64,000 nucleotides of DNA from Paenibacillus_F chitinolyticus_A (GCF_045038035.1 NZ_CP173427.1:5828001-5892000); one strand, 5' to 3'; shown: positions 46,964 through 55,128, counted from the stretch's first letter. Program-made: numbers and translations. The notes: generated from the letters alone by a model not told the origin.

Positions 46964-47020
46964 TAGTATTCTCTTTGTTAAGTTTTTAATGAGAGGTTTT
47001 AAGGTAGTGGGGTGAATGAA

Positions 47021-47794
47021 TTGTCCAAGACAATCGCGATAACGAATCAAAAAGGCGGCGTAGGGAAGACAACGACATCTGTCAATCTGGGTGCTTGTTT
47101 GGCTTCGCTCGGCAAAAAGGTACTGCTGGTGGACATCGACCCTCAAGGTAATACGACGAGTGGGATTGGGGTCAATAAAGCAGATGTAGAATACTGTATT
47201 TATGACGTCCTCATTAATGATATTCACCCGAAAGACGCTACAGTTGCTACTAAAATTCCGAATTTGAACATTATTCCGGCTACTATCCAACTGGCGGGCG
47301 CCGAAATTGAATTGGTTCCAACGATATCGCGTGAGGTTCGATTGAAGAAATCGCTTCAGCTTGTCGAGCATATGTACGATTATATTCTCATCGATTGTCC
47401 TCCGTCGTTAGGGATTTTGACCATTAACTCACTGACGGCTTCCGACTCCGTGATTATCCCGATCCAGTGCGAGTATTATGCGCTTGAAGGATTAAGCCAG
47501 CTGTTGAATACAGTCAGACTTGTGCAGAAGCATTTAAACACATCCCTGCAAATTGAAGGCGTTCTCCTAACGATGTTTGACGCCCGTACAAACCTAGGTA
47601 TCCAGGTCATTGAAGAAGTGAAGAAATATTTTCAGCAAAAAGTGTATCAAACGATTATACCGCGTAATGTCCGACTTAGCGAAGCGCCGAGCCATGGACA
47701 GTCCATTATTACTTATGACCCGCGGTCTAAAGGTGCGGAAGTATACTTAGAGCTTGCAAAGGAAGTGATTAGTCTTGAGCAAACGACTAGGTAA
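47021..47794 (+). CDS. parA: Chromosome partitioning ATPase ParA/Soj
   Basis: ParA/Soj is a Walker-type ATPase that moves ParB-parS complexes and regulates DnaA. I start at TTG 47021, with GGGGTGA 5 bases upstream. A GTG at 47012 is an alternative. The 257-residue protein has the deviant Walker A KGGVGKTT (11-18) and the A' and B motifs (DIDPQGN; LIDCPPSLG). It is nearly identical in layout to B. subtilis Soj. parB overlaps its end by 20 bases. Confidence 0.97.
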   Translation: MSKTIAITNQKGGVGKTTTSVNLGACLASLGKKVLLVDIDPQGNTTSGIGVNKADVEYCIYDVLINDIHPKDATVATKIPNLNIIPATIQLAGAEIELVPTISREVRLKKSLQLVEHMYDYILIDCPPSLGILTINSLTASDSVIIPIQCEYYALEGLSQLLNTVRLVQKHLNTSLQIEGVLLTMFDARTNLGIQVIEEVKKYFQQKVYQTIIPRNVRLSEAPSHGQSIITYDPRSKGAEVYLELAKEVISLEQTTR

Positions 47795-48635
47795 AGGTCT
47801 CGGAGCGCTTATTCCGGAGCTGGAGATCGGGGAAGAGGACAAGGTCATTGAAATCCCTTTGAATCAGCTGCGGGCGAATCCATACCAGCCTCGTAAACAT
47901 TTTAACGAAGACGGTATTCAAGAACTGGCTTCTTCCATCAAGGAACATGGCGTTATTCAGCCGATCATTGTTCGCACGGTTTTAAAAGGATACGAGATTA
48001 TTGCCGGGGAGAGAAGATTCCGCGCTTCTCAGGCAAGCGGTTTAGCAACCATTCCAGCGGTTGTGAAAAAGCTTAGCGATCAACAGGTTATGGAAATCGC
48101 ATTGATCGAAAACGTTCAGCGTGAAGATTTGAATGCGATGGAGATTGCAATCGCTTATCAAGCCATCATAGATCAGTTTTCATTAACGCAAGAAGAGTTG
48201 TCTGTAAAAGTAGGCAAGAGCCGTTCTCATATCGCGAACTTCCTGCGTCTTCTTCATTTGCCTGAATCCATCAAGCAATATGTTTCACGTGGAACACTTT
48301 CCATGGGACATGCACGCGCAATCGTAGGGGTTAAGGATGACAAGGTGAAGAAAGAACTGACGGATGCTTGTATTAACGGTCAATGGAGCGTTCGCCAGTT
48401 GGAGGAAGAGATTAAACGGCGTGAAGAGCTCGCTTCCGAAGACAAGGAAAAACCGAAGGTGAAAGACAAAAAGAAAGATCCTTATCTTCATCAGGCGGAA
48501 GAGCAGCTTCAGGATCATTATCGTACGACGGTCCGGATCAAGCATCAAAATTATAAAGGACGGATCGAACTGATGTATTACTCCAAAGATGATTTGGAAA
48601 GATTGCTGGAAATGCTTCAAGGGCAGATTTCCTGA
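47775..48635 (+). CDS. parB: Chromosome partitioning protein ParB/Spo0J
   Basis: ParB binds parS and loads SMC condensin. The 286-residue protein starts at TTG 47775 with AAAGGAAG upstream. It has an N-terminal ParA-stimulating region (SKRLGKGLGALIP), CTP-binding motifs (GERRFRA, ENVQRE), and a helix-turn-helix (VGKSRSHIANFLRLL). A C-terminal dimerisation domain ends it. A perfect parS site lies within the gene at 48281-48296, as in B. subtilis spo0J. Confidence 0.98.
   Translation: MSKRLGKGLGALIPELEIGEEDKVIEIPLNQLRANPYQPRKHFNEDGIQELASSIKEHGVIQPIIVRTVLKGYEIIAGERRFRASQASGLATIPAVVKKLSDQQVMEIALIENVQREDLNAMEIAIAYQAIIDQFSLTQEELSVKVGKSRSHIANFLRLLHLPESIKQYVSRGTLSMGHARAIVGVKDDKVKKELTDACINGQWSVRQLEEEIKRREELASEDKEKPKVKDKKKDPYLHQAEEQLQDHYRTTVRIKHQNYKGRIELMYYSKDDLERLLEMLQGQIS
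48281..48296. promoter_or_regulatory. parS: parS site inside parB
   Basis: TGTTTCACGTGGAACA is a perfect 16-bp parS palindrome in the coding sequence, where it encodes part of YVSRGTL. Confidence 0.96.
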
Positions 48636-48658
48636 TTGTTTATCTAACTAAACCATAC

Positions 48659-48715
48659 ATAGCATACAAATCTCTGGCTTTCTGTCCGTAAAGAAAGTGA
48701 GAGAAGGTATGCTAT
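48659..48715 (+). terminator. Long hairpin after parB, possible terminator
   Basis: An 8-bp outer stem (48660-48667 with 48707-48714) encloses further short complementary segments. The following T tract is weak, so termination is uncertain. Confidence 0.45.
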
Positions 48716-48736
48716 CTTTGTGAGGAGGGGCCGGCA

Positions 48737-49900
48737 GTGACGAAGCCGTTTTTATATTTCGATAATGCCGCTTCCTCGTGGCCAAAACCGCCGCAGGTCG
48801 GAGAGGCTGTGCTGCGCTGCATCAACGAGTATGCGGCTAATCCCGGCAGAGGCAGTCACGCGATGGCTGTACAGGCAAGCCGGGGTGTGTTCGAAGCACG
48901 CAAGCACGCAGCGAAGCTGTTTGGTTTTAAAAATCCCAATGATCTCGCTTTCGGTTCCAGCACAACAGAAGCCATCAATTTGGCTATCAAAGGCCATGTG
49001 AAAGAGGGAGAGCATGTTATCTGTACAGCAGTAGAGCATAACTCCGTCCGAAGACCCCTTGAATATTTAAGGCGCACGAAAAACGTGCAAGTCACCTATC
49101 TGGAAACCGATGAATTCGGGAGAATAAACATTGACGCCTTAAAGGAAAATATTCAAAGCCACACTTCGCTTGTCGTTATCAACCATAGCTCCAACCTGCT
49201 CGGAAGCATCCTGCCTGTCGCCGATATTGGGCAGCTCTGCAGAGAGAAGGGGATATGCTTGCTCGTAGATGCCGCTCAGACGGCCGGAATCCTTCCTATT
49301 CACGTGGAGCAGATGGGGATCGACATGTTGGCGTTTCCGGGCCATAAAGGTCTCCTGGGACCTCAAGGGACGGGAGGCCTGTATATCCATCCCCGGCTCG
49401 ATCTGGAGCCTCTTATGCACGGCGGAACAGGGAGCCAGTCGGAAGCGATCGACCAGCCTTCCGTAAGACCGGACAGGTACGAAGCGGGCACGCCGAATAC
49501 CCCGGGATTAGCCGGGTTAAGCGAAGGCCTGAAGTTTGTCCTCCGGACGGGTGTGGAAAACATCCACGCGAAGGAGTGGGAGCAGACTCAGCGGATCATG
49601 GAAGCACTTCGGGATGTGCCGCATCTCCGGCTTCTCGGTCCCGGAATCGGCGAAGAACGGACGGGCATCGTGTCCTTCGTCCTGGAGCATATGGATGCGT
49701 CCGAGGTGGCGTTCATCCTGGACCAGCATTACGGCATCGCGGTCAGAGCCGGATATCACTGCACCCCGCTTGCGCATGAAACCGCAGGCACAGGTAAAAC
49801 CGGCGCCGTCCGGGCAAGCGTCAGCTATTTTACGACAGATGAAGAAGCGGATACTCTAATTGAAGCGGTCAAAGAAATAGCGGACACCGTTATTTTATAA
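48737..49900 (+). CDS. Cysteine desulfurase-like aminotransferase class V
   Basis: This 387-residue PLP enzyme has Lys204 in PGHKGLLGPQG, the PLP-binding lysine. Cys342 in AGYHCTPLAHE is at the position of the persulfide-forming cysteine of SufS/CsdB-type desulfurases. It starts at GTG 48737, with GAGGAGGGG upstream. No Fe-S assembly gene is adjacent. Just downstream are a DUF4446 gene and, further on, a DUF3343 gene. A role in sulfur transfer is plausible but not shown. Confidence 0.88.
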   Translation: MTKPFLYFDNAASSWPKPPQVGEAVLRCINEYAANPGRGSHAMAVQASRGVFEARKHAAKLFGFKNPNDLAFGSSTTEAINLAIKGHVKEGEHVICTAVEHNSVRRPLEYLRRTKNVQVTYLETDEFGRINIDALKENIQSHTSLVVINHSSNLLGSILPVADIGQLCREKGICLLVDAAQTAGILPIHVEQMGIDMLAFPGHKGLLGPQGTGGLYIHPRLDLEPLMHGGTGSQSEAIDQPSVRPDRYEAGTPNTPGLAGLSEGLKFVLRTGVENIHAKEWEQTQRIMEALRDVPHLRLLGPGIGEERTGIVSFVLEHMDASEVAFILDQHYGIAVRAGYHCTPLAHETAGTGKTGAVRASVSYFTTDEEADTLIEAVKEIADTVIL

Positions 49901-49965
49901 GCAGGAACGCAGCCGACTGGAAGGAACAAGAACAGCGAGACAAGATAGCAGAGGGGAAGAAGGAC

Positions 49966-50460
49966 ATGGGTGAGAACAACATCGGGCTGCCGGTTGAACC
50001 GATTTTAGCGGTTCTTTGTTTGCTTGTCTTGTTGCTGTTAATCGGAATGCTTGCGTTGTGGATTAAACTGGGCAAGCTTCGCAAACAATATAAGAAAGTC
50101 ATGAATGGAGCCGGAGAGGTTAATATCGAACAGCTGCTTGTTCACATGCAGCAGCAGATAGAGGACCAGATCATCCTGCAGGGAGATACGACGGACCGGC
50201 TGAACCGGATCAGCCAATCCATGAAGCGGATGAAATCCAGGGTCGGCATTCACCGCTATAACGCCTTCTCGGACACGGGAAGTCTTATGAGCTTCACGGT
50301 GGCTATTCTGGACGAGTATGAAGATGGGATTCTCATCACCGGCATTCACAGCAGGGAAGATACATACATCTATGCCAAACCGGTTGAGAAGGGCGGCTCT
50401 CCGTACTCGCTTTCTCCCGAGGAGAAAGAAGCGATCAATCTGACGTTAGCGCAGAAGTAG
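49966..50460 (+). CDS. DUF4446 family membrane protein
   Basis: This 164-residue protein has one N-terminal membrane helix (about 12-32), a coiled-coil-like stretch and a C-terminal domain beginning SRVGIHRYNAFSDTG (about 90), characteristic of DUF4446. Its function is unknown. It lies 65 bases after the desulfurase gene. Its 3' end overlaps the convergent yyaC gene by 26 bases. Confidence 0.88.
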   Translation: MGENNIGLPVEPILAVLCLLVLLLLIGMLALWIKLGKLRKQYKKVMNGAGEVNIEQLLVHMQQQIEDQIILQGDTTDRLNRISQSMKRMKSRVGIHRYNAFSDTGSLMSFTVAILDEYEDGILITGIHSREDTYIYAKPVEKGGSPYSLSPEEKEAINLTLAQK

Positions 50461-51049
50461 GGGAAGACCGCCGGACGGAGCAAAGCGCGTGATGCAGGGA
50501 GCCGGCGATAACGTCGGCCATATTCATCACCAGATTGAGGCGGGTATTTTGAAGCACGAAATACTCCATAAAACCGCCGACGTTTACGATACCGGTAACA
50601 TGGATATCGCCTACCGACGGAAGCTCCTTATTTACGCCTGCTCCAGGCTTAAGCGGGCCATGCCCGACTTGTATAGAGCCGACACTGGAAACCTGACCGA
50701 GACAAGCGTCAATCGCCACGATGAAGGGATAGCGGTGGGCTGTCTCGACAGCCGTAATCGTATCCGACAAATTCATGGCGTGTACCGGCTCATCCAAGGT
50801 TCCGTACAGGGAGTAGGAAGCGCCGCTTCGTCTCTTTAAATTGCTGCCAACCAGGGGGCCTAGTGAATCGCCTGTGGAACGGTCCGTACCGACACAAACG
50901 ATCACAATAGGTTGATAGGAGGGCAGCTTTTTTAGAATCTCGGAAAAGTATGCGGATAGAGCTGCAGGCGTGCTGCTGTCCGAATGAGAAAGTTTAATAG
51001 GAGCGGGCTGCTCGGCAGCCGGTTTCGCGGAAAAGCCGAATGGTTTCAT
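50435..51049 (-). CDS. yyaC: Spore protease YyaC family protein
   Basis: This 204-residue protein belongs to the YyaC family (DUF1256), related to the germination protease GPR. Conserved segments are VCVGTDRSTGDSLGPLVG (about 53-70), GTLDEPVHA and IVAIDACLG. I start at ATG 51049 with GGAGGG about 7 bases before. It lies near parB in B. subtilis too. It converges with the DUF4446 gene, overlapping it by 26 bases. Confidence 0.93.
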   Translation of the reverse strand: MKPFGFSAKPAAEQPAPIKLSHSDSSTPAALSAYFSEILKKLPSYQPIVIVCVGTDRSTGDSLGPLVGSNLKRRSGASYSLYGTLDEPVHAMNLSDTITAVETAHRYPFIVAIDACLGQVSSVGSIQVGHGPLKPGAGVNKELPSVGDIHVTGIVNVGGFMEYFVLQNTRLNLVMNMADVIAGSLHHALCSVRRSSPTSALTSD

Positions 51050-51203
51050 TGAGGATCCCTCCGGGTTTGTCTTCTTAATCGTGGAAAAACGCTTTCGGCA
51101 GGCATTAGCTGGGCGCTTAGAAGTTTTTACTAGTATACGGAGAAAGCCGGGAAAATATACGTAGTCGATAGAGAAGAAACTAGAGTGAAGAGAGGGATGA
51201 AGA

Positions 51204-51455
51204 ATGGGGGAATGGCTGCTCATTGCATTCGACTCTACCCAGCAGGCCCTGCGGGCCGAAATGCTGCTCGAATACGCGGATATCGAAATCGACCTGTGCC
51301 CGACTCCCAAAGGCGTAACGGCGGGCTGTGCGCTTTCCATTCAATTTCCGGCAGAGGACTATACGGAAGTCCAGCGGATCATCGAGACGGAGCAGGTTGA
51401 AATCAGAGGCATTTATTTCAAAAAAGAATCCGAATATGTTAGGATGGAAAAGTAA
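51204..51455 (+). CDS. DUF3343 family small protein
   Basis: This 83-residue cytosolic protein has the DUF3343 pattern: an N-terminal strand and AFDSTQQALRAEMLL helix, then the Cys-containing CPTPKGVTAGCALSIQF. The family is described as putative Se/S carrier-like. Its function is unknown. GAGAGGGAT precedes the ATG. It probably shares a transcript with mscS, 13 bases downstream. Confidence 0.88.
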   Translation: MGEWLLIAFDSTQQALRAEMLLEYADIEIDLCPTPKGVTAGCALSIQFPAEDYTEVQRIIETEQVEIRGIYFKKESEYVRMEK

Positions 51456-51468
51456 GGGCGGTGGAAAA

Positions 51469-52392
51469 ATGACTAACATGGGGAACAGACTGGCTGCCAT
51501 TACGGGACTGCAAAATCCTGAAGAAACGGTGACCCATTTCGTGGATGATATCAAAAAATATTTGCTGGATTCCCAACAGCTGATCAAGTACGGAGCAACG
51601 ATCGTTGAAATTGTCGTCATTTATGTACTCTCGCGTCTCATCATTAAAGTAGCCGATAAGCTTGTAAACCGGATGATGGAAACGAGGGAGAAGAGCCCTC
51701 TCAAATTCGATCCGAGGCGCACGGCTACGATCGGCAAGCTTATTCACAATATCATTTCTTATGTAGTCAACTTTATAACGATTCTGCTTATTCTGGCCCA
51801 AGTAGGTATTAATTTGGGACCTATACTCGCCGGAGCGGGGGTTCTCGGACTTGCGATCGGTTTCGGAGCCCAAAGCTTGGTGAAGGATGTCATAACGGGG
51901 TTCTTCATCATTTTCGAGGATCAGTTTGCCGTAGGGGACGTTATACAAATCGATACGTTCCGGGGAACCGTAGAGCAAATCGGTATCCGGGTAACCCGGC
52001 TCCGCAGCTGGACCGGGGAAGTTCACTTTATTCCGAACGGGAACATCAAGCAGGTTACGAACTATTCCATCAACAATTCGCTGGCGATCGTCGATATTTC
52101 GATTGCTTATGAATCCGATATCGATAAGACGATGGAGGTTCTGCAAACCACGGTAGACCGCATGGCGGAAGGCAACGAGAACATCGTAAGCGAGCCGAAG
52201 GTGCTCGGTGTCCAGTCTCTGGGACAGTCGGAGATTGTCCTGCGGATTACAGCGGAGTGCAAACCGAATATGCAGGTGGATGTGCAGCGTAAAATGTTCG
52301 CGGAAGTGAAAAAGCAGCTGGATGCGCACGGAATCGAGATTCCGTATCCGAAAACCGTGACCTATTTCAAAGGGGAAAGGGGAGCCATATAG
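51469..52392 (+). CDS. mscS: Small-conductance mechanosensitive channel (MscS family)
   Basis: This 307-residue protein has three membrane helices (about 40-60, 90-110, 115-140) with the MscS pore signature (GAGVLGLAIGFGAQSLVKD, about 118-136). A beta domain follows (DVIQIDTFRGTVEQIG) and then an alpha/beta vestibule domain. Such channels open on membrane tension and release solutes in osmotic downshock. The ATG at 51469 is preceded by GGTGG. In-frame upstream codons exist but overlap the DUF3343 gene. Confidence 0.95.
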   Translation: MTNMGNRLAAITGLQNPEETVTHFVDDIKKYLLDSQQLIKYGATIVEIVVIYVLSRLIIKVADKLVNRMMETREKSPLKFDPRRTATIGKLIHNIISYVVNFITILLILAQVGINLGPILAGAGVLGLAIGFGAQSLVKDVITGFFIIFEDQFAVGDVIQIDTFRGTVEQIGIRVTRLRSWTGEVHFIPNGNIKQVTNYSINNSLAIVDISIAYESDIDKTMEVLQTTVDRMAEGNENIVSEPKVLGVQSLGQSEIVLRITAECKPNMQVDVQRKMFAEVKKQLDAHGIEIPYPKTVTYFKGERGAI

Positions 52393-52396
52393 CCCT

Positions 52397-52633
52397 ATGG
52401 AGAAGAAGCAGTATGAACTAGGGGATATCGTGCAGATGAAAAAACAGCATCCCTGCGGAACGAACGAAATGGAAATTATTCGTATGGGCATGGACATCCG
52501 GATCAAATGCGTAGGCTGCAAACACAGCGTGCTGGTACCGCGGGCCAAGTTCGAAAGCAAACTGAAGAAGGTACTCCGGTCCTCTGCAGATAAAGGGGCG
52601 GAAGCCTCCGAAAACGGAGTGTCAGGTTCTTGA
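52397..52633 (+). CDS. DUF951 family protein (YyzM-like)
   Basis: This 78-residue protein has the DUF951 pattern: YELGDIVQMKKQHPCG, then MDIRIKCVGC, with Cys20, Cys38 and Cys41 possibly binding metal. A gene of this family lies in the same region of B. subtilis. It follows mscS by 4 bases. Its function is unknown. Confidence 0.9.
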   Translation: MEKKQYELGDIVQMKKQHPCGTNEMEIIRMGMDIRIKCVGCKHSVLVPRAKFESKLKKVLRSSADKGAEASENGVSGS

Positions 52634-52646
52634 CGCTCCTTTTTTT
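52616..52646 (+). terminator. Terminator overlapping end of DUF951 gene
   Basis: A 9-bp stem with one G-U pair (52616-52624 with 52631-52639) is followed by seven T residues. The stop codon lies in the 3' arm. Confidence 0.85.
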
Positions 52647-52663
52647 CTTGCCGAATTTCCCTC

Positions 52664-52693
52664 TTGCAGACTAACCACAGCTTGTGCTACAAT
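52664..52693 (+). promoter_or_regulatory. Promoter of tRNA-Ser
   Basis: TTGCAG (52664-52669), an 18-base spacer and TACAAT (52688-52693) with an extended TG precede tRNA-Ser by 18 bases. Confidence 0.75.
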
Positions 52694-52711
52694 AAAAAAT
52701 GTTCTCGATAC

Positions 52712-52802
52712 GGAAAGGTACCCAAGAGGCCCAAGGGGGCTGACTCGAAATCAGCTAGGCGGCGCAAGCCGTGCGTGGGTTCGAATCCCACTCTTTCCGC
52801 CA
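52712..52802 (+). tRNA. tRNA-Ser (CGA)
   Basis: This 91-base class II tRNA has a long variable arm. The acceptor stem pairs 52712-52718 with 52792-52798. The anticodon loop CTCGAAA gives CGA. The CCA end is encoded. Confidence 0.97.
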
Positions 52803-52818
52803 TAACTTTACCAATGAT

Positions 52819-52852
52819 AACCTCCTGCTTCGTTATGAAGCAGGAGGTTTTT
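52819..52852 (+). terminator. Terminator of tRNA-Ser
   Basis: A 13-bp perfect stem (52819-52831 with 52837-52849) is followed by a short T run, 17 bases after the tRNA. Confidence 0.88.
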
Positions 52853-52936
52853 GCATGTCGTTATGGTTCCGGCTTACATCGGCTTGCCGAAGCAGGCTTA
52901 AAGTTCGTTCTGCGAAGCGGCGGAGTTCGTATGCTT

Positions 52937-53218
52937 TCAGGCTGCACCGCCGGTACGTCCCTGCCGTTCTTTCCGCACAACGGAGAAACGATCGATGATG
53001 TAACCGATAAGCGCCCAGGAAGCTACCGTGAGCACGTAGATCACGAACATTTTACCCATGGAGATCTCGTAGACATTCGTGAACATGGGAGCAAACCAGG
53101 CAGGCACGCTGAGGGAATAAAAGAGCAGATAAAGCGAGTCCCGGTCATGGCCGAAATAGTGAATCAGACAGAGTAAAAGACCGAAAATCGTCGCATACAG
53201 TGTGAAGGATTTCTTCAT
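52937..53218 (-). CDS. Small membrane protein of unknown function
   Basis: This 93-residue protein has three hydrophobic helices (about 5-22, 27-45, 52-75) and a basic tail. I chose ATG 53218, with GGGG about 10 bases upstream. An in-frame start at 53257 would overlap the yjzC gene. No family was recognised. It follows the YjzC-like gene by 17 bases and probably shares its transcript. Confidence 0.65.
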   Translation of the reverse strand: MKKSFTLYATIFGLLLCLIHYFGHDRDSLYLLFYSLSVPAWFAPMFTNVYEISMGKMFVIYVLTVASWALIGYIIDRFSVVRKERQGRTGGAA

Positions 53219-53235
53219 AAAGGCAGAGCCCCTTT

Positions 53236-53418
53236 TCAGTGGTACAGCCGCTTCCATTTGCGGTTGTGATTTTTGGTATCGGGAAACGAGTCGCCTTTCT
53301 TCAAGTGAACGATTTCCGGGTTGTTGATCCCCATATGAAAGGCATTCTCGCCGATTTCGATGTAGCGCCCTTCATTGGGCGCCTTGTCGCCAGGCACGAA
53401 CTGCGTCTTCTCACCCAT
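53236..53418 (-). CDS. YjzC family small protein
   Basis: This 60-residue protein starts at ATG 53418, with GGAGGTG about 7 bases upstream. Segments QFVPGDKAPNEGRYIEIGE and KKGDSFPDTKNHNRKWK match the YjzC family of small soluble proteins. Function is unknown. Longer in-frame upstream codons lack a ribosome site. Confidence 0.88.
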   Translation of the reverse strand: MGEKTQFVPGDKAPNEGRYIEIGENAFHMGINNPEIVHLKKGDSFPDTKNHNRKWKRLYH

Positions 53419-53542
53419 TCTTTTCACCTCCAAGCGTTTAATTACGGAGTTAGTATGTCCCTCGCTTAAGAAAGCATGTGCCGCGCAGGGAGCCTGCCGG
53501 TAAGCATACATTGGCAGTTCCAGCGAATGGACAGGTTGTGAC

Positions 53543-53571
53543 TTGTAATGGGGAAAGCAATCTGCTATAGT
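53543..53571 (+). promoter_or_regulatory. Promoter of rpsF-ssb-rpsR
   Basis: TTGTAA (53543-53548), a 17-base spacer and TATAGT (53566-53571) with an extended TG lie about 90 bases upstream of rpsF. Confidence 0.65.
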
Positions 53572-53579
53572 ATTTAGGT

Positions 53580-53640
53580 GCGAGTTTTGTAATTCAACTA
53601 ATTCTCGCTCCTTGCTCCTGATCAGAATCGGGAGCCGCTT
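53580..53640 (+). promoter_or_regulatory. Possible S6:S18 ribosomal protein leader
   Basis: The rpsF leader can form two stems: 53580-53584 with 53604-53608, and 53614-53618 with 53631-53635. CCG follows the second at 53635-53637. A CCG next to a stem before rpsF resembles the leader bound by the S6:S18 complex, but the fold was judged by eye only. Confidence 0.4.
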
Positions 53641-53662
53641 AGTCCAAAAGGAGGTGACAAGC

Positions 53663-53950
53663 ATGCGCAAATACGAAGTGATGTATATCATTCGTACAGA
53701 CATTGAACAAGAACAAGTTCAATCTACTGTAGAGAAGTTCCAAGGCATTATCACCAACGGTGGTGGCGAAATTACGAAGCACGACCTGATGGGTAAACGT
53801 CGCCTTGCGTATGAGATCAACAAGTTCCGTGACGGACACTATGTACTCGTACATTTCAACGCAGAACCTGCAGTTGTAGCAGAGCTTGATCGTGTAATGA
53901 AGATTTCCGACGAAATCATTCGCTACCTGATCGTTAAAGACGTAGCTTAA
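53663..53950 (+). CDS. rpsF: Ribosomal protein S6
   Basis: This 95-residue 30S protein starts MRKYEVMYIIRTD and contains GKRRLAYEINKFRDGHYVL, typical S6. AAAAGGAGGTG lies 7 bases before the ATG. It leads the conserved rpsF-ssb-rpsR operon. S6 pairs with S18, encoded two genes downstream. Confidence 0.98.
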   Translation: MRKYEVMYIIRTDIEQEQVQSTVEKFQGIITNGGGEITKHDLMGKRRLAYEINKFRDGHYVLVHFNAEPAVVAELDRVMKISDEIIRYLIVKDVA

Positions 53951-53988
53951 TCAGCGTGTTAAGTAAGGAAGCATCGGAGGGATGAACG

Positions 53989-54471
53989 TTGTTAAACCGT
54001 GTAATTCTTATCGGCAGACTGACAAGAGATCCTGAGCTGCGTTACACACCTGCGGGTGTGGCCGTAACCCAATTTACACTGGCGGTGGATCGGCCGTTCG
54101 TAAGTTCGCAATCGAAGGAACGGGAAGCCGATTTCATACCTGTCGTAACTTGGAGACAGCTTGCGGAAACTTGCGCCAACTATCTTCGCAAAGGCCGTTT
54201 GGCGGCTGTGGAAGGACGCATGCAGGTACGCTCTTACGACAATAACGAGGGACGTAAAGTTTACGTAACCGAAGTCATTGCCGATAATGTGCGCTTCCTG
54301 GAATCTGCTAATTCCGCTAACCGTGAAGAGGGTTCTTACTCCGGCGGTTCAGGCGGTGGATATGGCGGCGGCGGAAGCGGCAGCGGCCGAAATACGCGGG
54401 ATCAACAGCAGGATCCTTTCCTCGACGACGGGAAACCGATCGACATATCCGATGATGATTTGCCATTCTAA
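53989..54471 (+). CDS. ssb: Single-stranded DNA-binding protein
   Basis: SSB coats single-stranded DNA and recruits replication and repair proteins. The 160-residue protein has an OB fold (about 1-105; RVILIGRLTRDPELRYTP), a Gly-rich linker (about 110-140) and the conserved acidic tip DDDLPF. It starts at TTG 53989, with GGAGGG upstream. It is the essential SSB of the chromosomal core by position. Confidence 0.98.
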   Translation: MLNRVILIGRLTRDPELRYTPAGVAVTQFTLAVDRPFVSSQSKEREADFIPVVTWRQLAETCANYLRKGRLAAVEGRMQVRSYDNNEGRKVYVTEVIADNVRFLESANSANREEGSYSGGSGGGYGGGGSGSGRNTRDQQQDPFLDDGKPIDISDDDLPF

Positions 54472-54490
54472 GTAGAAAGGACTGACTCAA

Positions 54491-54799
54491 ATGAGCGAAC
54501 AACAAACAAGCAGCCGTCCGCAACGTTCGGAAGGCGGTGATCGTCCGGAGCGTTCGGAGCGTAAATTCACTCCACGCCGCGGTAAAGGCGGTAAGCGCCG
54601 TAAAGTTTGCTACTTCACAGCAAACAAGATCACTCATATCGATTACAAAGATATCGAGACCCTTAAGAAATTTATCTCCGAAAGAGGTAAAATCTTGCCT
54701 CGTCGTGTAACAGGTACTTCCGCGAAGTATCAGCGTATGCTGACAACAGCAATCAAGCGCTCGCGCACAATTGCTTTGCTTCCATACACTACGGAGTAG
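54491..54799 (+). CDS. rpsR: Ribosomal protein S18
   Basis: This 102-residue protein has the S18 core (KVCYFTANKITHIDYKDIE, then LPRRVTGTSAKYQRMLTTA). It carries an extra ~20-residue Gln/Ser/Arg-rich N-terminus compared with the ~79 residues of B. subtilis S18. It ends the rpsF-ssb-rpsR operon. Confidence 0.98.
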   Translation: MSEQQTSSRPQRSEGGDRPERSERKFTPRRGKGGKRRKVCYFTANKITHIDYKDIETLKKFISERGKILPRRVTGTSAKYQRMLTTAIKRSRTIALLPYTTE

Positions 54800-54814
54800 T
54801 TTGTATAGAGAAGA

Positions 54815-54846
54815 AGACAGCCGGTTCTGCCGGTTGTCTTTTTTTA
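54815..54846 (+). terminator. Terminator of rpsF-ssb-rpsR
   Basis: A 10-bp stem with one G-U pair (54815-54824 with 54830-54839) is followed by a T run. Confidence 0.9.
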
Positions 54847-54914
54847 TCGACAAAAAGGCAAACAGAGCTGAGGCAGCAAGAATTATTCAACAAAAAAGGA
54901 TAGAACGCTGGAAG

Positions 54915-54940
54915 CCGGAGAGAAATTTCCGGTTTTTTTT
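54915..54940 (+). terminator. Second terminator-like hairpin
   Basis: A 5-bp GC stem (54915-54919 with 54928-54932) is followed by eight T residues, 75 bases beyond the first terminator. No gene is recognised between the two. Confidence 0.6.
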
Positions 54941-54962
54941 GCGTTCCGGAGGGGAACAGGAC

Positions 54963-55106
54963 TGTGGATAACCACGGAAGTTAGACAGTCCACAGGAACT
55001 TTTATAGAATGGAGGTAGGACTTGGGGACATGTGGAAAACACGGTGACTAAATCCGGACGAAAAGTTATGCACATGTGGATAGAAAAGGGTCGAAAGTTA
55101 TCTACA
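54963..55106. promoter_or_regulatory. DnaA-box cluster outside oriC
   Basis: About 145 bases hold one perfect DnaA box (TGTGGATAA, 54963-54971) and four near matches: TGTGGAAAA (55031-55039), TTATGCACA (55066-55074), TGTGGATAG (55075-55083) and TTATCTACA (55098-55106). Two of them are back to back. The 54800-55128 gap otherwise holds two terminator hairpins. In B. subtilis, DnaA-box clusters near the origin titrate DnaA and limit initiation. A role here is inference. Confidence 0.65.
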
Positions 55107-55128
55107 AAACCGGGGAGTGGCGGATGAA

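Noticed and set aside
46799..47371. Minus-strand frame of 190 codons overlapping parA
   Set aside because: It runs through the conserved ATPase region of parA and has no family signature.
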